Assembly (NCBI GenBank): GCA_947624805.1
Contig: CANQLW010000001.1
Location: forward strand, 1-37,072
DNA: 37,072 bases
Origin: an uncultured Clostridia bacterium
GTDB lineage: Bacteria; Bacillota; Clostridia; Christensenellales; Borkfalkiaceae
Direction of reading: 5' to 3'
Shown here: positions 20,150 to 28,069 of the stretch, one piece after another
Numbering within the stretch: the first letter of the stretch is position 1
Layout: each line of letters opens with the position of its first letter
Notes under the pieces: model-generated
The model's input: only the letters and a program-made list of their open reading frames with translations
Databases searched by the model: none
Told to the model about the DNA's origin: nothing
Program-made: the position numbers and the translations under genes

Positions 20150-20167
20150 AGGTAAACTAGTTTACCT
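20150..20167. promoter_or_regulatory. Perfect 18-bp palindromic LacI-type operator in front of the amylase gene
   Basis: AGGTAAACTAGTTTACCT, just upstream of the AAGGAGG RBS; half-sites AGGTAAA/TTTACCT shared with the site at 7109-7128; a TTGTGT-17-TAAACT promoter would place its -10 inside the operator. Confidence 0.7.
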
Positions 20168-20359
20168 TGATCCCAAATAAAACACAAAATGTGCGGAGCC
20201 GCGATCGCGCCCGCCCGATTTTGTGGGTCAAATTTCAAGATATTGATTTATTTTGTTCATCTAATAGGATAATAGATGGACAAAATCCCGATAAAATAGA
20301 TAGAAATTCACAAAAACTGCTTAATTTTGAAAATTTTTGGAAAATTTTTGAAAAAAGTA

Positions 20360-20388
20360 TTGACAGATTCTGACGTATGTAGTATCAT
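20360..20388 (+). promoter_or_regulatory. Near-consensus sigma-A promoter with A/T-tract upstream region
   Basis: TTGACA (20360-20365), 17-nt spacer, TATCAT (20383-20388); preceded by phased aaaatttttggaaaatttttgaaaaaag. Confidence 0.75.
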
Positions 20389-20396
20389 AGGGACAC

Positions 20397-20433
20397 AAAA
20401 AAGCCGCCTAATATCCTAATAGACGGCTTTTTT
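20397..20433. terminator. Bidirectional intrinsic terminator
   Basis: AAAAAAGCCG (20397-20406) pairs with CGGCTTTTTT (20424-20433); loop cctaatatcctaataga. Confidence 0.85.
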
Positions 20434-20462
20434 ATATTTTGTCCTCATTTCTGCCCCGCGTT

Positions 20463-20757
20463 TTACGGTCATCCTGAGCTGCGCGTCGCTTTCGCGTCAT
20501 CCTGAGCTGCGCGTCGCTTTCGCGTCATCCTGAGGGAGCGTAGCGACCGAAGGACCTCCCCCGCGCCCCCCGCGTCATCCTGTCACTCTTTTTTACGGTC
20601 ATCCTGAGCCGCCGCCGCAGGCGACGTGTCGAAGGATCCCCTTAAACGGAGTCCGAAAAAAAACTCCCCCGCGCGCATTCTATTGCACGAAGCGCGGCAT
20701 GAGGAGCGTCAGCGACGAAGTAGCGGAGTCGAAGGATCCCGAAGAACGGAGTCCACC
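20463..20757. repeat. Dispersed intergenic repeat family 1 cluster, with a 28-bp tandem duplication
   Basis: gtcatcctgagctgcgcgtcgctttcgc at 20468-20495 and 20496-20523, partial third from 20524; further gtcatcctga, cgaaggatcccgaagaacggagtcc and gaggagcgtcagcgacgaagtag modules. Confidence 0.85.
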
Positions 20758-20774
20758 CCCCTCGACGCCCCCTT

Positions 20775-21875
20775 CTATCTGCTGCTCTTTGCCCGATTGT
20801 GTTCTTTGCAGAGCATTTGCAGGTTTTCGGGAACGGTCTTGCCGCCCTCACACCACGGCGTGATGTGGTCCCCTTCCATCTCAACAAGTTCGTAATGCGT
20901 TTTTGCGCGATGCTCCTTGACGCAATAGGGGCAGATCCCGCCCTGCCGCTCATAGGCCTGCCGCTTCTGAGTCTCGGTAAAGGCACGGATGTTCAGAAAC
21001 TTCTCCTTTCCCGTCAGAATATAGGGATAGACCCCCTTCTTGCTCGTCACATCGTCGTCCGCCATGAGGTCGGCGATTTTTTGTTCCAGTGCGGCCGTGT
21101 CGAACGTCTGCCCGTGGAACTCATCATACAGCGCGCCCCAGTTTATCCCCTTCATCTCCTTGCGGTACTTCACAAAGGTGAGCTTCACCCACTCGATGAC
21201 GTTACGGAAATACGTCCAGAGCTCGTTCGCGTTGGGCTCATGCTGGTGATCCGCCATATAGTCCTCGATGTGCCCTTGACTCATCCAATCGAGCGCGGTC
21301 TCCAAGACTTCCTGCCGTATGGGCGAGCCGCTCACATAATCCTTAGCCAGAAGATAGGCGGCGCAGCCCGTCTTGCTGAAAATAGATTTTGCGTGCGTGA
21401 GCCACGGTCCCGTATAGGTCGCGTTGCGGAGCTCCTGTTCGGTGAGCCGTTCCCCCGCGATATTGATGATGCGGAACCAATCGAGCTTTTCCTTATCGTT
21501 TCCCTCGCAGAAGTAGACGAGCACCTTATAATCGAGAATCCGTTGCTGTTCGGCCCTCGTCAGATTATGAAAGTAACGGCTCTCCACCGAAAAATCCCCG
21601 TTCACATATTGACAGAAGCTGACCGTGCGCTGCTGGCCGTCCAAGACCTCAAAGGTGCCACCCATGTCCGCGACCCAGTACATCACATTGAGCGGGAAAC
21701 CCTTCATGATCGTGTCGATGACGGCGTTCCGCTTCTTCTCGTCATAGACGAATTCCCGCTGGTATTTGGGGCGGATATTGAGCTTGCCATCGTAGCCCAC
21801 GACCCCCTCTTCGGCGTTGTCGATATAGTTTTTTGCGATGTCGGCGACCGAAATCTCGTGCAGTTCGATTTTCAT
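20775..21875 (-). CDS. DUF262 (ParB/GmrSD_N-like) plus C-terminal HNH nuclease, putative restriction effector
   Basis: 366 aa; IRPKYQREFVYDEKKRNAVIDTIMKGFPLNVMYW...LDGQQRT (DUF262); CPYC...HITPWCEGGKTVPENLQMLCKEHNRAKS (HNH). Confidence 0.85.
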   Translation of the reverse strand: MKIELHEISVADIAKNYIDNAEEGVVGYDGKLNIRPKYQREFVYDEKKRNAVIDTIMKGFPLNVMYWVADMGGTFEVLDGQQRTVSFCQYVNGDFSVESRYFHNLTRAEQQRILDYKVLVYFCEGNDKEKLDWFRIINIAGERLTEQELRNATYTGPWLTHAKSIFSKTGCAAYLLAKDYVSGSPIRQEVLETALDWMSQGHIEDYMADHQHEPNANELWTYFRNVIEWVKLTFVKYRKEMKGINWGALYDEFHGQTFDTAALEQKIADLMADDDVTSKKGVYPYILTGKEKFLNIRAFTETQKRQAYERQGGICPYCVKEHRAKTHYELVEMEGDHITPWCEGGKTVPENLQMLCKEHNRAKSSR

Positions 21876-22894
21876 GATTTTCTCCTTATTAAAATCCTAA
21901 AATATGGATATTTCCCGTCAATCGATAAATCTTTATCATCGTTTCCTTTGCGGAATCGAATGATTTCAAATTGCTCTGGATTATATTTGTCAAGAAAGGT
22001 GATCGGCACACCCATTACACCGTCATAATCGTATGGAATATCCGAAACTTTTCCAACCTCGATCGCGTCATAATTATCATATTTCGGATATTCGTCGGGA
22101 GAATATTGTTTGTAGAGAGTGAGCTGTTCATGCCGATCTTGATAATCCAAATTTGTAAACCATCGCACACCTTTTACGCGAATATATTTGTTTCCTGCTT
22201 CGTCGATTCGGCACCCTGCGGCTTCAAGCGGATAATACTCGGGAACTTGAAATTCCCTATCTCCGCTATGGATCGAACAGCCAAACCACAAACGGTTCTC
22301 TTTAATAAGCGGGAATATTTCTTTATATGTAATTGCATTTACATTCCCGATGATCAAAAACTTCTTCCCGTATTCCATGAGTTGCGCGACATACTCGCGG
22401 AAGAGCGAAAAGGGCGGGTTGGTCACCACGACGTCCGCCTCCTTCAGGAGCTCTATGCACTCTTCGGAGCGAAAATCGCCGTTCCCCTTCAGGAGGGACA
22501 GGGTATTTTTCTCGTTTTTCAGGAGCCATGCAATATCGCTCATGTCGACCGCCCCGTCGCCGTTGTAATCCCCGACCTCGGTGATCTCGATCTTGTAGGC
22601 ACGGCGGTGTTTGTTCGGCACCGTCTTCCCGTCGCCGAAAATGGAGAGCTGCGTATAGGCGATCGGGGAGGAGTCGTAACAGGTCGCAATGAGCTTTTTC
22701 AGTCCCAGAAAGTTGAAGTTCATCGCAAAATATTTGAAAAAATTGCTCTCGTACGGGTCGTCGCAGTTGCAAAAGATGATTTTCCCTGCCAGCTGCTCCT
22801 TGTAATGTTTGAGTTCCGCCTCGATGTCCGGAAGCTGGGTATAGAACTCGTCCGCCTTGTTTTTCCTCGCGTTTCTCAAAGTTTCGGTGGCCAT
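21872..22894 (-). CDS. EcoRI-type adenine-specific DNA methyltransferase
   Basis: DEFYTQLPDIEAELKHY, DVVVTNPPFSLFREYVAQLMEYGKKFLIIGN (NPPF motif); ATGA overlap with the DUF262-HNH gene. Confidence 0.85.
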   Translation of the reverse strand: MATETLRNARKNKADEFYTQLPDIEAELKHYKEQLAGKIIFCNCDDPYESNFFKYFAMNFNFLGLKKLIATCYDSSPIAYTQLSIFGDGKTVPNKHRRAYKIEITEVGDYNGDGAVDMSDIAWLLKNEKNTLSLLKGNGDFRSEECIELLKEADVVVTNPPFSLFREYVAQLMEYGKKFLIIGNVNAITYKEIFPLIKENRLWFGCSIHSGDREFQVPEYYPLEAAGCRIDEAGNKYIRVKGVRWFTNLDYQDRHEQLTLYKQYSPDEYPKYDNYDAIEVGKVSDIPYDYDGVMGVPITFLDKYNPEQFEIIRFRKGNDDKDLSIDGKYPYFRILIRRKS

Positions 22895-22911
22895 TTATCC
22901 CTCGCAAATAG

Positions 22912-23009
22912 AACTATAGTGATAGAAATTATAACACGATAGTTTTAATTTGTCAATACGATAGTTTTATTATCAAAGGAAAAAGGCAAATAAACTATAA
23001 CTAAAGTTT
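22912..23009. promoter_or_regulatory. Divergent regulatory region with repeated AACTAT boxes, controller-type
   Basis: ACGATAGTTTTA at 22936-22947 and 22958-22969 (22 bp apart); AACTATAGT at 22912-22920; AAACTATAACTAAAGTTT at 22992-23009. Confidence 0.65.
22928..22956 (-). promoter_or_regulatory. Exact-consensus sigma-A promoter of the EcoRI-type methylase operon
   Basis: Minus strand TTGACA (22951-22956), 17-nt spacer, TATAAT (22928-22933). Confidence 0.85.
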
Positions 23010-23025
23010 CTATTTGAGGTGATTT

Positions 23026-23316
23026 ATGGAACGCGAAGAAGTTGCAAAACGGATTCGGGAACTGAGGGAGGAAAGGCACTTGAAGCAAAATGCGCTTGCG
23101 AATTTGGCGGGCGTTTCTCCCACCTATATTTATCAATTGGAACGGGGCGAAAAAAGTCCTACGATAGAATATCTCGATCATATTTGCTGGGGTTTGGGGA
23201 TCACGATCGAGGAATTTTTCTCCACGAAAAAGCCCGAGGCGGCGGGACTCGACAAGCTCTCCGCCCTCACCCCCGAGCAAAAACAACTTTTGAATAATTT
23301 TTTGAACAGTTTATAA
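23026..23316 (+). CDS. XRE-family HTH regulator, candidate RM controller (C) protein
   Basis: 96 aa; VAKRIRELREERHLKQNALANLAGVSPTYIYQLERGEKSPTIEYLDHICWGLGITIEEFF; RBS GAGGTGA; divergent from the methylase. Confidence 0.88.
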   Translation: MEREEVAKRIRELREERHLKQNALANLAGVSPTYIYQLERGEKSPTIEYLDHICWGLGITIEEFFSTKKPEAAGLDKLSALTPEQKQLLNNFLNSL

Positions 23317-23379
23317 AAATTCCCCCCGTCCCTCTCGCGCCCCCAACCGAGCGGGCGAAGGATTCCTTTCAAGTCAAGC

Positions 23380-23403
23380 AAAAACAGCGGGGAGCGCCCG
23401 CTG
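23380..23403 (-). terminator. Intrinsic terminator downstream of the SGNH hydrolase gene
   Basis: Minus strand CAGCGGG-cgctc-CCCGCTG-TTTTT. Confidence 0.65.
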
Positions 23404-23520
23404 TCGTGCAAATTTTATATCGGTCGGCCTCATCAACATCGGCGGCATCTGCAGGGTTCCCCCCGCGGAAGCCGCTTTTTTGTGCCTATGTATTGCTCCC
23501 TGCCGTTGCCCTCTTCCCTC

Positions 23521-24264
23521 TCACCGCGTGAGCGGGAGGAGAAAACGGAGCCAGAGATCGGCGAGCGTGGCGTGGCCTTCACGGGTCGGATGGGCGAAAT
23601 CGGGGCTCTCATACCGTTCCCCGACGGACTCGAGATCGCACAGCACGCAGCCCTCTTCCTCCGCCGCCCTGCGGATGGCGTTGTTATAATCGGGATTCTG
23701 CCAAGTGATATTATACCCGACCGTCCTGCACCCTTCGCATTTGCCCAAGGGGAGCGTCCCGCAGGCGATCACGGCATCGGGATAATGCTTTTTCATCCTG
23801 CGGAGCATCGTCCGATAGCTGCCGTAAAACGACTCCAAATCGTCGGGCGTGTCAAACCCGATATCGACGATAAATTCCCTGTCATTTGTCCCCATATAGA
23901 TGAGAATGAGGTCGGGCGATGTGCCGTCCGTCGGCACCGTGTCGGCGGAACGTGCAACATCTTCCCCGTCCGCCAAGGCGCTCCTGCCCAGCGAGGAGCA
24001 CCTTTCCTCACAGCACGATGAAGGGAAGGCGTCGCCCGATACGGTACTGCCCGAGTAGGAGTTGTTGACGCACAATTCTCCGCCCAAAGCGTCTATCACC
24101 CGCATCCACCAAGTGTCACGGACATCGGTCATTCCATATCGTTTGAGTTGTGAGCCCGTATAATAGACAAGGTAGTCCTCGGGGTTATAGCCCTCATAGG
24201 TGGAGATGGAGTCCCCCACGACAGATACTTTGCAACCGGGTTTGATCGTAACTTCGTTCTTCAT
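23521..24264 (-). CDS. SGNH/GDSL-family hydrolase
   Basis: VSVVGDSIST (block I), YMGTND (GxND block), PDFAHPTREGHATLADLW (C-terminal D-x-x-H block). Confidence 0.82.
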   Translation of the reverse strand: MKNEVTIKPGCKVSVVGDSISTYEGYNPEDYLVYYTGSQLKRYGMTDVRDTWWMRVIDALGGELCVNNSYSGSTVSGDAFPSSCCEERCSSLGRSALADGEDVARSADTVPTDGTSPDLILIYMGTNDREFIVDIGFDTPDDLESFYGSYRTMLRRMKKHYPDAVIACGTLPLGKCEGCRTVGYNITWQNPDYNNAIRRAAEEEGCVLCDLESVGERYESPDFAHPTREGHATLADLWLRFLLPLTR

Positions 24265-24286
24265 ATCAGTTCCTCCCTGAACATTA

Positions 24287-25204
24287 TCATAATCTGAGGC
24301 GCATCACTTCTTCCGCCAGACTTTCGATGCTGTCCGCGCGGCTCCCCCTCCCGATGGCTTTGAATGCCCATCCGCCGCCTTTGCGGTAGGCGACGCCGAT
24401 GATGAGAGCCGTGTCATGACGCATCGCGGATTCGACTCTGTATTCCACAATGGCGCGGCCCGATTCCGAATCATAGAGCCTTATGTACATATTCTTCACA
24501 TCCCCGAGCTCTTGCCCGCGGATCGTGCATTTATAGATATTCAGGACAAAGATCAGTCTGTCGCGGGAGGAGGGTACATCATCCAAAAAGACGGAGATGT
24601 TCTCGTCATCGTCGTTCCCTTCGCCGTCTATGCCCGTCACGTTATCCCCGTGATGGATCACACATCCCGAGGGGTGTTGCAGATTGCTATAATATACGAC
24701 CTCTTTTTCGTCCCCTCCGGCAACGATCACGGAGGAATCGATATCCATATTCTCGCCCGCGGAAACGGGGTCCCAGCCCACGCCGACATAGATCTCCGAG
24801 AGCGGCTCGTCTCCCGATTGGATCCTGACTTCCTGCCCCTGCGACAGACGGATGACGTCGCCTTCCTTGTGCCCATGTCCCAGCGAAGGGGCGGAATAGT
24901 CTATCTCTAAATTGTTGCAGTAAATACATTGGAAGTGAAATTCATCGTGTTTCCTGCAATCAACGGTTTTGGGAGGACAGGTGCAGCCGCCGACAAGCCT
25001 TTTGCCGCACCTGTCGCAGGCGAGCAGATTCTCATTTGTCGAAAAGGAGGCCTGATGCACCTCCGACGTCATCAGGTTCGCCTCTTCGGGGCTCAGAGGG
25101 ATGAAGTTGACCACACGCCAGACAGATCCGTACTGCTTGATCTCAAGCCCGAAATACTTCTTGGTCTTTGTGCATACAGCCTTTACGAATTTGGTATTTT
25201 CCAT
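24287..25204 (-). CDS. TerD-family stress/tellurite protein with N-terminal Cys-rich (zinc-ribbon-like) domain
   Basis: Start at MENTKF; CDRCGKRLVGGCTCPP...CRKHDEFHFQCIYC then EIYVGVGWDP...DIDSSVIVAGGDEKEVVYYSNLQHPSGCVIHHGDNVTGIDGEGNDDDENISVFL typical of TerD. Confidence 0.85.
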   Translation of the reverse strand: MENTKFVKAVCTKTKKYFGLEIKQYGSVWRVVNFIPLSPEEANLMTSEVHQASFSTNENLLACDRCGKRLVGGCTCPPKTVDCRKHDEFHFQCIYCNNLEIDYSAPSLGHGHKEGDVIRLSQGQEVRIQSGDEPLSEIYVGVGWDPVSAGENMDIDSSVIVAGGDEKEVVYYSNLQHPSGCVIHHGDNVTGIDGEGNDDDENISVFLDDVPSSRDRLIFVLNIYKCTIRGQELGDVKNMYIRLYDSESGRAIVEYRVESAMRHDTALIIGVAYRKGGGWAFKAIGRGSRADSIESLAEEVMRLRL

Positions 25205-25371
25205 CGTTTCCTCCAGAATTTTTTTGTTTTTCAAGATGATATCCTGCGCCCGTGAGACCGTCAGACACATTTCAGCATAAGATGGATCGACGTTTCGAGA
25301 TCCGCCCCGTCGCCGATGTCATCGGAGATCGGCGTCAAGGGCAAATATGACCCTCAAATCTGATATACAGA

Positions 25372-25400
25372 ATTGTAACATAAAGCGGTTGCCTTGTCAA
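25372..25400 (-). promoter_or_regulatory. Sigma-A promoter of the TerD/SGNH transcript
   Basis: Minus strand TTGACA (25395-25400), 17-nt spacer, TACAAT (25372-25377). Confidence 0.75.
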
Positions 25401-25469
25401 TCGCCGAGGCAAAAGAAAGCATCCGCCCGCACAAGTTTTTTCGGGGCAATAATCCCCCGCCCCGCGTCC

Positions 25470-25880
25470 TACGGTCATCCCGCCCCGCGTGTCAACCCGC
25501 CCCGCGTGCCCCTCTCGCGTCATCCTGAGCCGCTTTTTACGGTCATCCTGAACCCGCACGCCCCTCTCGCGTCATCCTGAACCCCCCGTAGGGGGGTGAA
25601 GGATCCCCTCAAACGGAGTCCGAAAAAAGCTCCTCCCTCGGGGAGGATTCTTCGACTCCGCGCTTCGCGCTCCGCTACTTCGTCGCCGACGCTCCGCGTG
25701 CCGCGCTTAGAGCAACAAGAAAGCGCGCGGGGCAGGATGACGCCAATATAGCACGAGACTGAGGTGGGGATCTTGGCGCCCCCGTAGGGGTCAGGCTTCA
25801 ACCCCCACCTGACGCGACTACGTCGCGCCACCCGCCCCCTTCAACGGGGGCAGGCCTTACCCCCTCCTTGGGGGAGGTGG
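25470..25880. repeat. Composite cluster of intergenic repeat families 1 and 2
   Basis: Several gtcatcctga copies; cttcgtcgccgacgctccgcgtgccgcgcttagagcaacaagaaagcgcgcggggcaggatgacg; acccccacctgacgcgactacgtcgcgccacccgccccctt. Confidence 0.85.
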
Positions 25881-25945
25881 GGATAGGAGGCGGGGCAGGA
25901 AGGGGCATGACGCGCGCGAGTCGCGTCCGCGGGGAAATCCATACC

Positions 25946-25972
25946 AAAAACAGCGGGGAAAACTCCCCGCTG
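25946..25972 (-). terminator. Intrinsic terminator of the 26013-26906 gene
   Basis: Minus strand CAGCGGGGA-gttt-TCCCCGCTG-TTTTT. Confidence 0.85.
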
Positions 25973-26012
25973 GCCTTTTATTATGATGTTTTTCAACACA
26001 AATCGCGTTTGC

Positions 26013-26906
26013 TTATTTTCCTTCCAGTTCCTGCATGACTCCGCTGAAACACTCATGCCAGTATTGGTTATGGATGATCTTCCGCTCGACCCATCGGTCA
26101 TCCATGAGCTCCCGCTTGGTCTTACGGCTCATGACTTCCCAGTTCTCCCTGGGGATGATATAGGTGGCATTGCCGTAGATTGCGGATTCGAGCACGCAAT
26201 GCCCGCTGAAAAGATAGGCATAATACCCGCTGAACCCGTTGATCCCTTCCACGGCCTTCTCGGGGGTATAGCCTTCCACAAATTCGAGACGGTCGGTCTC
26301 AAAGGTATCGGTCTGCTTCCCCTGCCGCTCAAGGGATTGTTTTAAGTGCTCGCTCGGCATCTCGCCCGGGGGGAGCATCTTCCAGTTGCATCTTTGGCGG
26401 GGCATCGGGATAAAAGCCTCGAGCATATCACTGTAAATATAACAAAAGCCATAGATCTCCAAAAAGAGATTGACGGCCTCCCCGAGGGATTCCTCCCTGA
26501 CGGTCTCCGTCAAAATTGCAGATACATATTGATTGCCCTCCGCGTCGGCGGCGAGAACGAGCTCGATCTCCGTGGGCGGGACTTCCACCTGCGGATAGCA
26601 CATACGATAGATGTCGATCGGCGCGGGGGAGGCATCCTCATTCCCGTACGGCCGTGTACAGATGGTGGTGACATATCTGTATTCTTTTTCCTGCGTTTTG
26701 TCGGTATAGACATACCCGTTTGCATTCTTTGCACAGACGGGCCCGAACTCGGCAGAGGGCAGGACGACGTCGCCGACATCTTTCAGTCCGACACGGAGGT
26801 GTTCATCGTCGGTCACGGGAATGCCGATGCAGATCTTGTCCCGCTCGTACCCTTTGGGCAGTTTCAAAGCCTTGACCCTCGCCTGCCTGATACAATAACT
26901 TGACAT
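26013..26906 (-). CDS. Hypothetical protein, unknown family
   Basis: Start at MSSYCIRQ with AGGAGG RBS 8 nt upstream; about 297 aa; no family recognised. Confidence 0.7.
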   Translation of the reverse strand: MSSYCIRQARVKALKLPKGYERDKICIGIPVTDDEHLRVGLKDVGDVVLPSAEFGPVCAKNANGYVYTDKTQEKEYRYVTTICTRPYGNEDASPAPIDIYRMCYPQVEVPPTEIELVLAADAEGNQYVSAILTETVREESLGEAVNLFLEIYGFCYIYSDMLEAFIPMPRQRCNWKMLPPGEMPSEHLKQSLERQGKQTDTFETDRLEFVEGYTPEKAVEGINGFSGYYAYLFSGHCVLESAIYGNATYIIPRENWEVMSRKTKRELMDDRWVERKIIHNQYWHECFSGVMQELEGK

Positions 26907-26974
26907 ATTCAAACCCTCCTGTTTGATTTTATTATGGAGAAATACTGTGCGACGGACTTGGTTCCTATGAATCA

Positions 26975-27709
26975 CTATACTTCTTTGCGGCTAATCGGGC
27001 GAGAAGAAATATTGATGTTGTCTACTTGATACAGGCGGGAGTTGATTGCCTTACATTCGTTGGGATGAAAGAAAACGTAATTCTTGCCTTGGGGGTTCAA
27101 TGAGCTGTCAAAAATAACACCATGAAATCCCATATTCATAAATTGCCCCGCCAAATACTGTGTAAAAGCATAATTGTGCCCCGCATAGTGGGGAGTGGCA
27201 AATTCATTGGCAATTAGCCACACCAGCTCAGAAACGTCGCCGTCCTCGATCCGTTCTGATTTACTTTGTGTCAGATCGGCAAAAAGCACATTCTTTTTGG
27301 CAACAAATTTCGCAACGGAAATGATCTCCATCCTCGTCGGACGAAGCTCACTGATAGCAGTTTCATCGTCGCTGCTGGTGTAAAGAAATGAGATCCCGTT
27401 TCCGTTCAATCTTCCCTCTTTTGCAATTTTTATCGGAGGAGCACCGGAGTCCGCCGCCTTATACCCTTGAAAAACGGCGTTTTCTTCATATATCCAATCA
27501 AAAAATTCAGAGTCATCGGAAATGACATCATCCAGATTAAAAACTCTGCCTCTGAAAAACACATCCCCGGTATGTACTTCATATTCCAGAAAGGATTTAT
27601 GATCATCAAGATATTTTAATAAGGGTGTACCGTTGTAATAACGGTTACTGTTGCTTACGATTTTTCTCCATCGTATAAAATCATGTTTTACCTTTGAATA
27701 TTTACTCAT
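26975..27709 (-). CDS. RES-domain protein (putative NAD-degrading toxin/effector)
   Basis: FFRGRVF...KEGRLNGNGISFLYTSSDDETAISELRP (R..E), FADLT, FATPHYAGHNYAFTQYLAGQFMNMGFHGVIFDSSLNPQGKNYVFF (late S): matches the RES domain pattern. Confidence 0.75.
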   Translation of the reverse strand: MSKYSKVKHDFIRWRKIVSNSNRYYNGTPLLKYLDDHKSFLEYEVHTGDVFFRGRVFNLDDVISDDSEFFDWIYEENAVFQGYKAADSGAPPIKIAKEGRLNGNGISFLYTSSDDETAISELRPTRMEIISVAKFVAKKNVLFADLTQSKSERIEDGDVSELVWLIANEFATPHYAGHNYAFTQYLAGQFMNMGFHGVIFDSSLNPQGKNYVFFHPNECKAINSRLYQVDNINISSRPISRKEV

Positions 27710-27712
27710 GCG

Positions 27713-28057
27713 TTACCCCATAGGTTTGATCATGGCCTCGATGAAGGAGATCTCATCGGGGGACAAACGGCTTTTGTAGTCGCTTATTTTTTCGACAACA
27801 AGTTTTGCGCCTTGTCCGCGCAAAAAAGCTTCTGCATTGATATATGCTTGCTCGTAGGTGAGAGGCGGTTGCGTATTGACAGTATTCCACACAAGAGTTT
27901 CAAGAGAATATTTTAACATCAACGATCTTATATGTTCCTGCATCTTTTGGAACCGCCCCGCGTGAAAATATTCGCGCAGTTTTTGCACATCGTCGCAAAA
28001 GTCAAAAATTTCTTTCACGTCTTTGAACTTTTCATAGATTTCTAAGTAATCGTTCAT
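27713..28057 (-). CDS. Small orphan protein between type III Res and the RES-domain gene; candidate antitoxin/immunity or adaptor
   Basis: 114 aa; 3 nt from the RES-domain gene start and 12 nt from the Res stop; no recognised fold. Confidence 0.7.
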   Translation of the reverse strand: MNDYLEIYEKFKDVKEIFDFCDDVQKLREYFHAGRFQKMQEHIRSLMLKYSLETLVWNTVNTQPPLTYEQAYINAEAFLRGQGAKLVVEKISDYKSRLSPDEISFIEAMIKPMG

Positions 28058-28069
28058 GCTTTTGTCCTT

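Noticed and set aside
17350-20238. Upstream start at 20238 for the amylase gene
   Set aside because: Would translate through the operator and RBS; a signal peptide/lipobox begins at MKKRSLG (20127).
20463-20600. Possible CRISPR-like array (28-bp repeat, two full copies)
   Set aside because: Repeats are directly adjacent with no spacers and belong to a dispersed intergenic family; no cas genes.
21971-22942. 323-aa plus-strand ORF antisense to the EcoRI-type methylase
   Set aside because: Shadow of the methylase; it also runs across the consensus methylase promoter.
23465-23481. GCGG-aag-CCGC-TTTTTT as a terminator for the XRE gene
   Set aside because: Only a 4-bp stem and about 150 nt past the stop; too weak to call as a feature.
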